The translations under genes were made by a program, and so were the position numbers. The notes under the pieces are model-generated. The model did not search any database and was not told where the DNA came from. It worked only from the letters and a program-made list of their open reading frames with translations. Positions 1 through 7,613 of a stretch of 64,000 nucleotides of DNA are shown piece by piece. How positions within the stretch are numbered: the first letter of the stretch is position 1; each line of letters opens with the position of its first letter. The DNA is from an uncultured Bacteroidia bacterium (GTDB lineage Bacteria; Bacteroidota; Bacteroidia; Bacteroidales; UBA932): NCBI GenBank assembly GCA_902784435.1, contig CACZUR010000006.1, forward strand, positions 28,727-92,726. Reading direction: 5' to 3'.

Positions 1-1
1 C

Positions 2-679
2 AGCGTGGACCTCACGGCGGAAGGCACCTTCGCCCAGGCAAGCCAGGACGGCGGCAATGTTCCGCTCGCCGGCACCTTCCGGGTGGTGTACAACGCCAAC
101 AACGAAACCATCGGCACCCTGGTATGGGGCGTGGTGGGCTCCATCAACGGCTGGGGCGGCGACGTTCCCATGAACCTGGCCTCCGACGGCAAGTGGTACA
201 GCGTGCCCGTCACCCTCACGGCCGACGATGAAATCAAGATCCGCAAGAATTCCGCCTGGGAAGAGAACTTCGGCGGTGCCTTTGCAGAGGCCGAAGCTGC
301 CTTCGCAGCCGAAGCCGGCGGCAGCAACATCAAGCCCGGTGAAGGCACGTTCCAGGTCATTTACGATCCCGCTGCAGCTACGCTCACCCTGAGCAAGCTC
401 TACTGGGGTCTCGTGGGCGAGTTCAACGGCTGGGGCGGAACCCCCGACGTGTTCATGCTCCCGCTGGGCGACGGCAAATGGGCGGCTTACGGCCAGGCCA
501 TCACCGGTCCCTGGAAGGTCCGTCAGGGCTCTTCCTGGGATGTGAACCGCGGCGGTGTCTTCACGGAGAAGGGTACGGCCTTCGAGGCCGTTGCCGGCGG
601 CGACAACATCTCCGTGGCGGGTGAAACCTCCTTCGATGTTATCTACGACGCTGTGGCAGAGACCATCACCGTCCTGTAG
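2..679 (+). CDS. SusE/SusF-like outer-membrane starch-binding protein, C-terminal part (5' truncated)
   Basis: The reading frame is open from the window edge, so the true start lies upstream. The visible 225 residues hold the end of one module and two homologous modules of about 95 residues. Each module opens with a W-G-V/L-V-G-x-x-N-G-W-G-G pattern and a DGKW strand, and closes with a F-x-V-I-Y-D strand. This is the pattern of the Ig-like starch-binding modules of SusE and SusF, surface lipoproteins that hold malto-oligosaccharides beside the SusC/D importer. The GH13 amylase follows 47 bp downstream, as expected for a Sus-type locus; susC and susD would lie to the left of the window. The family call is firm. 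Whether it is E or F, and the exact glucan bound, cannot be decided here. Confidence 0.8.
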   Translation, partial: SVDLTAEGTFAQASQDGGNVPLAGTFRVVYNANNETIGTLVWGVVGSINGWGGDVPMNLASDGKWYSVPVTLTADDEIKIRKNSAWEENFGGAFAEAEAAFAAEAGGSNIKPGEGTFQVIYDPAAATLTLSKLYWGLVGEFNGWGGTPDVFMLPLGDGKWAAYGQAITGPWKVRQGSSWDVNRGGVFTEKGTAFEAVAGGDNISVAGETSFDVIYDAVAETITVL

Positions 680-685
680 TTTTTT

Positions 686-717
686 CAGGCGGGCGCCCCT
701 GACCGGACGCCCGTCTG
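686..717 (+). terminator. intercistronic GC-rich hairpin before the amylase gene
   Basis: An inverted repeat of ten pairs (686-695 with 708-717, one G-T) sits between the SusE/F stop and the amylase start. It has a T run before it (680-685) and ATTTTT after it (721-726), so it could stop part of the transcription or protect the upstream mRNA end. The amylase ATG is only 9 bp beyond the stem, so complete termination here is unlikely unless a promoter has been missed. Confidence 0.5.
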
Positions 718-726
718 CCAATTTTT

Positions 727-2994
727 ATGGATATGAAACAGCTGAAATACATCCTTTTGGCCCTTGTGCTGCTCTGGAACTGCGAGGGCAAGAATCCCGG
801 CGGCGATGCTTCCGTCTCCCTGGGCGTGAATCCTGTGGATCTGGCTTTCGGCAGTCAGGACCATGCCGTGAAATACGTGAACGTGGCTACGCAGGCTTCC
901 TGGACGGCCACGGTCAGTGAGAGCTGGGTGCATCTGAAGAATGCCTCCGGGGCGGGCAACGGCGCCTTCTCCGTGTCCGTGGATGCCTTTGAAGGCGCTT
1001 CGGAGCGCAGCGCTGTCGTCACCGTGAAAGCGGCCGACCAGTCGGCCACCGTAAAGGTGCGGCAGGGCGCAGGCGATGCGCCCGTGGCCGGTGCGCTGGT
1101 TCCGCAGCCGGCGGCCTTCGACGGCACCAAGCGCTCCAATACCGCCTATCAGCTGCTCATCTACAGCTTTGCCGACAGCGACGGCGACGGCGTGGGCGAC
1201 TTCAAGGGTATCCAGAACAAGCTGGACTACCTGGACGCCCTGGGCATCACGGCCCTGTGGCTTTCCCCGGCCCATCCTACCAGCTCCTATCACGCCTACG
1301 ACGTGAACGATTACTATGCGCTGAATCCGCTGTATGCAGTAGGGGAGAAGACATCGGCCAAGGCCGAGCAGGACTTCCAGGACCTGCTGGCGGCCGCCCA
1401 TGCCAAGGGCATTGCCATCTATATGGACTATGTCCTGAATCACAGCGGCAAGGACAACCCCTGGTTCAAGGAAGCCGTTTCCAATCCTTCCAGCAAGTAC
1501 CGGGACTACTATTTCATCTGCTCCAACCCTTCTTCCGAATACAAGAACTTCCCCATGCTCAAGGGCACCTCTTACCAGTCGGGGGAATGGAAGAGAGTTA
1601 CCAGCGGAGCGCCTGTCCTCACCATTACCAAGACAGAAGACCCGGTCAAGTCCGGCAGTGCCGAATGGAACATCTGGATGTGGAAGGAGGGCGGCAACGG
1701 TGCCATGGTTCAATTTGTAAATAACGGCGACGGTACCTATTATGCCGTGGTGGAAATGAATGGCAAATATGGCCTTCTGATCCGCCCGAAAGACAACTGG
1801 GATGCCAAATTCGGTGCCGGTCAGGCAGGTAACCCCGTGGAGGGTACTCCTTACCAGCTCACCACCGGGGGCGACGACATGTGGTTCACCGGGAACGGCC
1901 GCTACAAGATCGAACTCACCAACGTATCCACCCAGACCCTGTATTATATGGGCTGCTTCAGCGACTGGATGCCGGACCTGAACTACGGCGACGTGTCCAC
2001 CGCAGAGAACAACGCCTGCTTCCAGGATCTGGCGGCATCGGCCGACAAGTGGATCAACATGGGTGTGGACGGTCTGCGCCTGGATGCCGTGAAGCACATC
2101 TGCGGCGGCATCAACTCCTACAACAATACGTCCAACCAGACCCTGCTGGACAAGTGGTACAACCGCTGCAATGCCACTTACAAGGCTGCCGGCAAGTCCC
2201 TGGGCCAGACACCGGACATCTTCATGGTGGCCGAGGCCTGGGACGGGCACAACATCGAAAAAGGCTACTACAAGGGCATCAATTCCTGCTTTGAGTTTGA
2301 CTACGGATACAAAGTGCGCGACATGCTGAACAACCAGAATGCCAGCGGCTTTGCATCGGCCGTGGCGGCCTATGTCACCGACCATACGGCCGTGCGCCCG
2401 GATGCCATCACTTCCTTCTTCCTGTCCAACCACGACCAGGACCGCTTCGGCTCCAACGTGAACAAGAATGCCGCCCGCATGAAGCAGGCCGGCGCCATCC
2501 TCCTGTCCGGCGGCGGCAAACCCTTCATCTACCAGGGCGAGGAACTGGGCTATTACGGAAAGAAGGACGGCGGTGACGAGTATGTACGTACGCCCATTCT
2601 CTGGGACAAGGCCGGTCAGCAGTGCGCCAAGAAGGGCGTGAACAACAAGGTGGACAACGCCATGCTCAAGGCCGAAATCTCCGTGGAGGCCCAGTCCGGT
2701 ACGGAAGACTCCATGCTGGAGGTATACCGTACCTGGAGCCGCCTGCGCAACACCTATCCGGCCCTGGCTACCGGCACCATGAGCGTCGCGCCTGTTTCCG
2801 GCAGCACCATCGCCGCCTGGTACATGACCGCCGGTTCCCAGAAACTGCTGGTGATCCACAATGTCGCATCGGCCCAGAAGAAGGTCACGGTTTCCGACTC
2901 CATGGCCCAGCCCGTGGCCGTGCTGGGCACCGCCGCCGCTGCCGGAACGGAGCTCACCCTGGGCGGCAACTCCTCCGTGGTGTTTGCGCTGTAA
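727..2994 (+). CDS. SusG-like GH13 alpha-amylase with N-terminal BACON domain
   Basis: A 755-residue cell-envelope alpha-amylase that would cut alpha-1,4-glucans for the adjacent SusE/F-like binder. A short hydrophobic N-terminus ends in LLWNC, an imperfect lipobox. Residues ~30-118 form a BACON domain (SWTATVSESWVHL, then SATVKVRQGAG). The GH13 barrel follows, with the nucleophile in GLRLDAVKH (Asp453), acid/base in VAEAWD (Glu503) and stabiliser in NHDQDR (Asp570). Roughly residues 285-400 interrupt the barrel at the position where B. thetaiotaomicron SusG carries its CBM58 module, and the GEWKRV/IWMWKEGGNG sequence there fits a binding module. Translation could start at ATG 727 or at ATG 733. 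Substrate is inferred from family and neighbours. Confidence 0.9.
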   Translation: MDMKQLKYILLALVLLWNCEGKNPGGDASVSLGVNPVDLAFGSQDHAVKYVNVATQASWTATVSESWVHLKNASGAGNGAFSVSVDAFEGASERSAVVTVKAADQSATVKVRQGAGDAPVAGALVPQPAAFDGTKRSNTAYQLLIYSFADSDGDGVGDFKGIQNKLDYLDALGITALWLSPAHPTSSYHAYDVNDYYALNPLYAVGEKTSAKAEQDFQDLLAAAHAKGIAIYMDYVLNHSGKDNPWFKEAVSNPSSKYRDYYFICSNPSSEYKNFPMLKGTSYQSGEWKRVTSGAPVLTITKTEDPVKSGSAEWNIWMWKEGGNGAMVQFVNNGDGTYYAVVEMNGKYGLLIRPKDNWDAKFGAGQAGNPVEGTPYQLTTGGDDMWFTGNGRYKIELTNVSTQTLYYMGCFSDWMPDLNYGDVSTAENNACFQDLAASADKWINMGVDGLRLDAVKHICGGINSYNNTSNQTLLDKWYNRCNATYKAAGKSLGQTPDIFMVAEAWDGHNIEKGYYKGINSCFEFDYGYKVRDMLNNQNASGFASAVAAYVTDHTAVRPDAITSFFLSNHDQDRFGSNVNKNAARMKQAGAILLSGGGKPFIYQGEELGYYGKKDGGDEYVRTPILWDKAGQQCAKKGVNNKVDNAMLKAEISVEAQSGTEDSMLEVYRTWSRLRNTYPALATGTMSVAPVSGSTIAAWYMTAGSQKLLVIHNVASAQKKVTVSDSMAQPVAVLGTAAAAGTELTLGGNSSVVFAL

Positions 2995-3042
2995 TAGCAA
3001 ATGACGCCGATTAACCCGTGTTTGAAAGAACCTTAACTTTCG

Positions 3043-4227
3043 ATGATGAAAAAACTGATGTGTCTTGCCGCCATTTTTGCGGTATTTGCCTGCGGGGGCG
3101 GCAGTAAGGAGGGACCTTCTTCGGGATCCGGTCCTTCTTCCGGCCCCGAAGGTCCTTCGACGGGCCCCGGGGACGGTCCCACGGCCATCGCCACGCCCGC
3201 CTTTGCCAAGGGGGCCGATATCAGTTGGGCCTCAGAAATGGAGGCCGGTGGCCGCAAGTTCAAGAAGAAGGACGGAACTTCGGCCGATTTGCTCTCCGTT
3301 CTGGCGGATTGCGGCGTCAACGCCATCCGCTTGCGCGTCTGGGTAGACCCTTACAAAGGCTACAGCGGCAAGGCCGATGTCGTGGCCATGGCGCGGCGTG
3401 TCACGGCCGCCGGCCTGGCGCTCATGATCGACTTCCATTACTCCGACTTCTTCGCAGACCCTTCCCGGCAGCAGATTCCTGCGGCCTGGGCGGCCGATAA
3501 GGCCGATATCGGCAAGATGGTGCAGCATGTCTCCGACCACACCACGGAGGTGCTGCAGGCCCTGAAAGAGGCCGGCGTGACGGTGCACTGGATCCAGATC
3601 GGCAACGAGACGCGGGGCGGCATGCTCTTCGGCTGCGGAGACCTGGCGTATGCCAACAAGGGCAGCGAGTTCAACAACTACGTGAAACTCTCCAATGCCG
3701 GCTACGATGCCGCCAAGGCCGTGTATCCCGGGGCCCTGGTGATGCCGCATATCAACAACGCCTTCGTCGACAGCAACAATACCTGGTGGTTCACCAACTT
3801 CAAGAACCAGGGCGGCAAGTTCGATGCCCTGGCCCTGTCGCACTATCCGCAGGAAGCCTGGGCGGGCAATACGCACCTTACGGCAGACGATGCCAACAGC
3901 CGGGCCATCGCCTTCCTGAAAAAGGCCGTGAGCCAGTTCAAGGTGCCGGTCATCGTCTCTGAAGTGGGCGTCAAAACCCCGGCAGGGGAGGCCGAGGCCA
4001 AGCGTGTGCTGCAGTCCTTCCTCACGGAAGCGCGCAAAATCACCGGCGTGACGGGCGTGTTCTACTGGGAACCGGAGGTGGACGGCCAGTGGAAGCCTGC
4101 CGTCTACGGTGACGCCGCCGCCATCAAGAAGTACACCGACAAGTCCGAAACCTGGAACGCCTACTCCATGGGCGCCTTTACCACCACCGGCGCTCCCACC
4201 TCCGTCATGGACGTCTTTGCCGATTAA
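3043..4227 (+). CDS. GH53 arabinogalactan endo-beta-1,4-galactanase lipoprotein
   Basis: A 394-residue lipoprotein: signal peptide with lipobox FAC at Cys17, then a Gly/Ser/Pro-rich linker (GPSSGSGPSSGPEG) that tethers the enzyme to the membrane. The catalytic domain starts at FAKGADISWASEME and follows the GH53 pattern throughout: NAIRLRVWVDP, MIDFHYSDFFADP, acid/base Glu189 in IQIGNETRGGML and nucleophile Glu307 in VIVSEVG. GH53 enzymes cut beta-1,4-galactan side chains of pectin. It lies 48 bp after the amylase on the same strand and is probably co-transcribed, although it acts on a different polysaccharide. The second Met (3046) is an equally possible start. Its stop codon lies in the first unit of a 33-bp tandem repeat. 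Confidence 0.93.
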   Translation: MMKKLMCLAAIFAVFACGGGSKEGPSSGSGPSSGPEGPSTGPGDGPTAIATPAFAKGADISWASEMEAGGRKFKKKDGTSADLLSVLADCGVNAIRLRVWVDPYKGYSGKADVVAMARRVTAAGLALMIDFHYSDFFADPSRQQIPAAWAADKADIGKMVQHVSDHTTEVLQALKEAGVTVHWIQIGNETRGGMLFGCGDLAYANKGSEFNNYVKLSNAGYDAAKAVYPGALVMPHINNAFVDSNNTWWFTNFKNQGGKFDALALSHYPQEAWAGNTHLTADDANSRAIAFLKKAVSQFKVPVIVSEVGVKTPAGEAEAKRVLQSFLTEARKITGVTGVFYWEPEVDGQWKPAVYGDAAAIKKYTDKSETWNAYSMGAFTTTGAPTSVMDVFAD

Positions 4228-4320
4228 TGGCCAGGGGCGGTGCTGACTGCCGGAGACTAATGGCCAGGGGCGGTGCTGACTGCCGGAGACTAATGGCCAG
4301 GGGCGGTGCTGGGTGAAGAC
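4225..4320. repeat. 33-bp tandem repeat, about three copies, starting in the GH53 stop codon
   Basis: Units begin at 4225, 4258 and 4291 with TAATGGCCAGGGGCGGTGCT. The first two are identical over 33 bp; the third diverges after ~21 bp. Degenerate pieces (TGCCCTGGCCGG, GGTGAAG) continue to about 4390. The TAA of the first unit is the GH53 stop codon, so slippage duplicated the end of the gene. Confidence 0.85.
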
Positions 4321-4469
4321 TGCCCTGGCCGGATGTGGCGGAGGGTGAGTACTGCCCTGGCCGGTGTTGATGCTGGGTGAAGGCGGTGATAATTAATTAC
4401 TTATCGTCGTTTGACTGGCTTTCAATCTGAAACTAAAATATTTTATTTTCTTATAATCGACCTAAAAAT

Positions 4470-4499
4470 TTGTTTTGCAAATAAAAGATTGTAACTTTG
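4470..4499 (+). promoter_or_regulatory. Bacteroidetes-type promoter with no protein gene downstream
   Basis: TTG at 4470-4472, a 19-nt spacer, and TAACTTTG at 4492-4499, a full match to the Bacteroidetes sigma-ABfr consensus. Transcription would begin near 4504-4506. No convincing open reading frame follows, so it probably drives a non-coding RNA. Confidence 0.6.
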
Positions 4500-4503
4500 C
4501 ATT

Positions 4504-4580
4504 GGACTTCGGTCCATTTGTTAAGTTCGTTTTATATACCGGAAACGCGTCCTTGGGGAGGGGCGCGTTTCTCATTTATA
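4504..4580 (+). ncRNA. candidate small RNA
   Basis: Directly behind the promoter, the predicted transcript opens with GGAC-TTCG-GTCC (4504-4515), a four-pair stem closed by the very stable UUCG tetraloop. A second hairpin of eleven pairs lies at 4542-4552 with 4561-4571 (one G-T), followed by a U-rich tract (CTCATTTAT) that could end a ~75-nt RNA. If termination fails there, the RNA could run to the strong hairpin at 4786-4820. The 5' coincidence of promoter, start and tetraloop is what supports an RNA gene. No known RNA family is recognised. Confidence 0.45.
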
Positions 4581-4785
4581 CATGGCGTTAGCCTCCTCAT
4601 ACGGGCTTTGTGGTGCTTTGTGGTGCTCAATGCAAGCCCTTTTGTGTGGGACATCGTGGTGCTCAATGCAAGAGTCTTCTCTTTGTGCCAGGCGCGGAAG
4701 GGGCCGACTCATGCTAGATTGCTTTGTATGGCAGCACTAAACTTTTTGTTGTGGCTTGTAATTAACTGATATTCAGCATATTACT

Positions 4786-4820
4786 GATTTTTATCGGAGC
4801 AAATAGCGCCGATAAAAATC
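4786..4820. repeat. dispersed hairpin element, copy 1
   Basis: A perfect 12-bp inverted repeat, GATTTTTATCGG and CCGATAAAAATC, around an 11-nt loop AGCAAATAGCG. The same 35 bases recur unchanged at 20783-20817. A CTGATATTCAG mini-palindrome precedes this copy and CTGATAATCAG precedes the other, so the shared unit is ~60 bp. The T-rich/A-rich arms could act as a bidirectional terminator. Confidence 0.8.
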
Positions 4821-4915
4821 AGTGACTCGTTGATTTTCAAGCACTTATTGATCATGGACAAAATGTCTCCCTGTGCTTTGTTGGCGCTATGCTTCGTCGG
4901 ACTTGCTGGGCTAAT

Positions 4916-5228
4916 GGGGAAGGTCAACGGGGCGAATGGGGAAGGTCACGGCAGTATTTGGGAAAGGTCTCTTTTTAGTAGGGGGACCTTCCCCACTAAC
5001 TATGCGTCGCAGATGCCTCTGTAGCCTTTTTCGTGGGGAAGGTCCCGTCACAAAAATGACACCTTCCCCGTTTGTTCAGGGGACCTTCCCCATCTGACTG
5101 GCACCTTCCCCGTTTGTTTAGGGGACCTTCCCCATCTGACTGGCACTTTCCCCGTTTGTTCAGGGGACCTTCCCCATCTGACTGACATCTTCCCCATCTG
5201 ACTGGTGCCTTCCCGTTCTCTCTGGCAC
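4916..5228. repeat. array of GGGGAAGGTC / GACCTTCCCC words including a 42-bp tandem repeat
   Basis: GGGGAAGGTC occurs at 4916, 4938 and 5035. Its reverse complement GACCTTCCCC occurs at 4985 and within each unit of a 42-bp tandem repeat (units at 5061, 5103 and 5145; each contains CCGTTTGTTCAGGGGACC and CATCTGACTG). The opposed orientations can fold into several long stems. Reading frames across it encode only a 14-residue repeat and look accidental. No gene is visible between 4228 and 5659. Confidence 0.75.
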
Positions 5229-5429
5229 CTTGCGGTGCACATGCGTTGCTTATGCGGTGCACATGCGAATAGAATGGCATCAAGTCGGGGATTGCCGTTT
5301 TTCTTAACTGGCTAGTAATGAATTGTTTATGTGTTATGCTCCCGGCCAAAACGTCCGGAGTAAAACGTATAAGTTCCTGATTTTTAATTGTTTATCGAAA
5401 ACGCTGTTCTGCAGCTCCAGCAGGGGCCC

Positions 5430-5655
5430 ATCCATCAGGGCCACTGCTGTATAGCCACACTGCAGCAGAACACCACCGGGGGCGCCGCCGGGACACTACC
5501 GCACTGGATACGACAGCTGAGCGGCGAGGGAAACGGCCGCTGGGCCACCACGGCAACGGGGCCGCCACTGCAGCAGAACACCAACGGGGCACCACCGGGG
5601 GGGGGGCACCGCCGGATCGCCGCCGGATTGCCGCCGGGGCGCCGCCCCCCGCCGA
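5430..5655. repeat. low-complexity GC-rich tract downstream of the LytTR gene
   Basis: Imperfect repeats of CTGCAGCAGAACACCA (about 5462 and 5571), many CCGCCGG words, and a run of ten G at 5597-5606. It lies between the end of the leftward LytTR gene and the GGGGAAGGTC array. No gene or intrinsic terminator is recognised in it. Confidence 0.6.
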
Positions 5656-5659
5656 AACC

Positions 5660-6469
5660 CTACAGCAGGGCGGTGACGGACTCGTAGTAGCGTTTGGAGA
5701 CGGGGATGGGTTTGGCGCCGTCGTGGTCCAGTTTGGCCACGAAGTAGCCGTTGGCATCCTTTTTCAGGAGGTCTACCCGGGCGGGGTTCAGGAAGTAGGA
5801 ACGATGGCAGCGGACCAGGCCGTGGCGCTGGAGCATTTCCTCCAGGGAACGCATGGAACTGCGCAGGGTGAAGTCCCGTACGCGACCGTTGTCCAGGTGC
5901 ACCACATGCACGTAATTGTCTTCCGCCTCCACATACAGGACACTTTCGGACGAAACCACCAGTTTGATCCGTTTTTGCTCGTCCTGGAAGCGGATGAGCG
6001 TTTTTTCGTCCACCACCGGCCGGGCATTCTTGTTCAGGACATACAGCTGCACGGCCATGGAAAGGATGGAGAGCGGATAAACCAGGATGCCGCCCATGTA
6101 CAGCAGGCACAGGGACATGACCGTGAAGTAGGGCTTTTCCCCGGCCCAGCCGATACCCATGGGAATGGACATGAACAGGCCGCAGGCCACGGCTTCTCCC
6201 AGGCACCAGAGAATGTACAGCGCCCAGTTGAGGTCGATGATATGCCGAAGGATAAAGAGCAGCATCCGGGACAGCACCATGACGCCCAGTACGATGAGCG
6301 TGCAGATAATCAGGTTCAGGGTGTATCCGCTGCCTTTCAGCGGCTCCAGGAAGGTGGCCAGATTATAGGGTTCGTAAATGAGTACGAAGAGGAAAAAGAA
6401 CAGGGGCACCGTGACAATGAACATGGTGTTCACCGGCATGCGGTAAAAGGTTCTGGAGATGGTTTTCAT
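5660..6469 (-). CDS. membrane-anchored LytTR-domain transcription regulator
   Basis: A 269-residue protein with four hydrophobic segments in the first ~150 residues (for example MFIVTVPLFFFLFVLIY and LYMGGILVYPLSILSMAV), then a C-terminal LytTR DNA-binding domain: VLYVEAEDNYVHVVHL, RSSMRSLEEML, VRCHRSYFLNPARV and a final IPVSKRYYESV. There is no receiver domain, so phosphorelay input is not expected; the membrane part probably senses the signal. It is transcribed away from the GT8 and acyltransferase genes. Direct repeats between them (6511-6572) are candidate binding sites. A TAACTTTG promoter lies just upstream. Confidence 0.85.
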   Translation of the reverse strand: MKTISRTFYRMPVNTMFIVTVPLFFFLFVLIYEPYNLATFLEPLKGSGYTLNLIICTLIVLGVMVLSRMLLFILRHIIDLNWALYILWCLGEAVACGLFMSIPMGIGWAGEKPYFTVMSLCLLYMGGILVYPLSILSMAVQLYVLNKNARPVVDEKTLIRFQDEQKRIKLVVSSESVLYVEAEDNYVHVVHLDNGRVRDFTLRSSMRSLEEMLQRHGLVRCHRSYFLNPARVDLLKKDANGYFVAKLDHDGAKPIPVSKRYYESVTALL

Positions 6470-6488
6470 AATCCCAATGTTGATGGGA

Positions 6489-6520
6489 CAAAGTTACGAA
6501 AAAACTTTCATTCGTCCCAA
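6489..6520 (-). promoter_or_regulatory. promoter of the LytTR regulator
   Basis: Read on the minus strand, TTG (6520-6518), a 21-nt spacer and TAACTTTG (6496-6489). Transcription would start ~6482, 12 nt before the ATG. The TTG overlaps the first TTCGTCCC repeat. Confidence 0.6.
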
Positions 6521-6572
6521 AAACGGCATTTTCGTCCCAAAATAGGTGTTTTTGTCACATTCCGTTCGTCCC
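6511..6572. promoter_or_regulatory. direct repeats of TTCGTCCC, candidate LytTR operator
   Basis: TTCGTCCCAA at 6511 and 6531, a degenerate TTTGTCAC at 6551 and TTCGTCCC at 6565. The first three are spaced 20 bp apart, close to two helical turns. LytTR proteins typically bind two direct repeats on one DNA face. The cluster lies upstream of both divergent promoters. Confidence 0.5.
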
Positions 6573-6607
6573 TATAACATTTATTTTTCTGCGTGGGAGA
6601 ATCGGCC

Positions 6608-6615
6608 TAATTTTG
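6608..6615 (+). promoter_or_regulatory. -7 box of the GT8 operon
   Basis: TAATTTTG matches TAnnTTTG. The predicted RNA start near 6621 leaves a leader of ~20 nt before ATG 6642. No clear TTG at the right distance. Confidence 0.45.
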
Positions 6616-6641
6616 CAGCGTACCCAAACAAAAGAAAAGTG

Positions 6642-7613
6642 ATGAAAACCGTTATTCCTATCTTTTTTTCTGTGAACGACGCCTACTCGCCGTTCGTGGC
6701 TACAGCCATCGCCTCCATCAAGGCCAACGCCTCCCGCAATTACAATTACCATATCCATATCCTGGCCGACGACATTTCCCCTGACAATGAAACCCGGCTG
6801 CAGCAGTTCTCCGACGACATTTTCGAGGTAAAGGTGTGCCCTCTCACGGAGCGCATCCAGCAGCTCCCGGGCATTGACAAGCTGCAAAGACACCGTTTCC
6901 AGGCCTTCGATTCCCTGACCATTTACTTCCGCCTGTTCATTCCGGACCTGTTTCCGGAGTACGACAAAGCCATTTATCTGGACGCCGACCTGGTGGTTCC
7001 GGGCGACATCTCCCTCCTGTACCGCGAAAAGCTGGAAAGCAAGCTGGTGGGAGCCGTGGCCGATTATTCCATCCAGAAGATCAGCCCTTTCATGCATTAT
7101 ATAGACACGTATGTGGGGGTGGACCATCAGAATTACGTGAACTCCGGTGTGCTGCTGCTCAACTGCAAGGGGCTGAGGGAGGAGCGTCTGCTGCCCCGTT
7201 TCCTGAGCTGGCTGGACAAGTACGGCCTGGAGACCGTAGCCCCCGACCAGGACTATCTGAACGCCCTGTGCTGGGGTTCCATCCACTACCTGGACCCGGA
7301 ATGGAACGCCATGCCCTCCGAATGCCTGAGCGTGATGGACGACCCCCAGATCGTGCACTTCAACCTGGCGTCCAAGCCCTGGCTCAACGAGAGCGTTCCC
7401 TTTGACGACTTGTTCTGGCACTATGCCGCCCTGTCAGGCTACGAGGCCGAAATCCGTACCCGCCAGCAGCGTTTCCTGCAGGACGCTTCGGCCGTAAAGA
7501 AATACAAAGGCGCCATCCGGACGCTGATGATGATGGCGGCCCGGCTGTGCCACAGCGAACGGTCTTTCCGCAGCATCATCGAGACCCGGCAGGAGCTTAG
7601 GCTATGCTGCTAG
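6642..7613 (+). CDS. family GT8 glycosyltransferase
   Basis: A 323-residue retaining glycosyltransferase of the GT8 type (LgtC/RfaJ-like), probably adding a sugar to lipopolysaccharide or capsule. It opens with IPIFFSVNDAYSPF (nucleotide-sugar fold) and has the metal-binding DxD in YLDADLVVPGD (Asp114, Asp116). The C-terminal YVNSGVLLLNCKGLR and IVHFNLASKPW motifs also fit. An open frame runs 96 bp further upstream, but ATG 6642 is chosen because it sits at the start of homology and behind the TAATTTTG promoter. It overlaps the acyltransferase by 10 bp, so the two are translated together. The acceptor cannot be inferred. Confidence 0.87.
   Translation: MKTVIPIFFSVNDAYSPFVATAIASIKANASRNYNYHIHILADDISPDNETRLQQFSDDIFEVKVCPLTERIQQLPGIDKLQRHRFQAFDSLTIYFRLFIPDLFPEYDKAIYLDADLVVPGDISLLYREKLESKLVGAVADYSIQKISPFMHYIDTYVGVDHQNYVNSGVLLLNCKGLREERLLPRFLSWLDKYGLETVAPDQDYLNALCWGSIHYLDPEWNAMPSECLSVMDDPQIVHFNLASKPWLNESVPFDDLFWHYAALSGYEAEIRTRQQRFLQDASAVKKYKGAIRTLMMMAARLCHSERSFRSIIETRQELRLCC

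Noticed and set aside
685-3000. 771-residue minus-strand frame opposite the amylase, and similar giant antisense frames opposite ppdK, the pilins and the macroglobulins
   Set aside because: High GC keeps antisense frames open. Their His/Gly/Val-rich composition mirrors the real gene, and the sense strands encode clear catalytic motifs.
4497-4769. 90-residue plus-strand frame behind the TAACTTTG promoter
   Set aside because: It would start with TTG inside the promoter box and has no protein-like composition; a non-coding RNA explains the promoter better.
4996-5349. Minus-strand open frame with 14-residue repeats (QSDGEGPLNKRG)
   Set aside because: It is the translation of the 42-bp tandem repeat, open in more than one frame, with no start signal or promoter.
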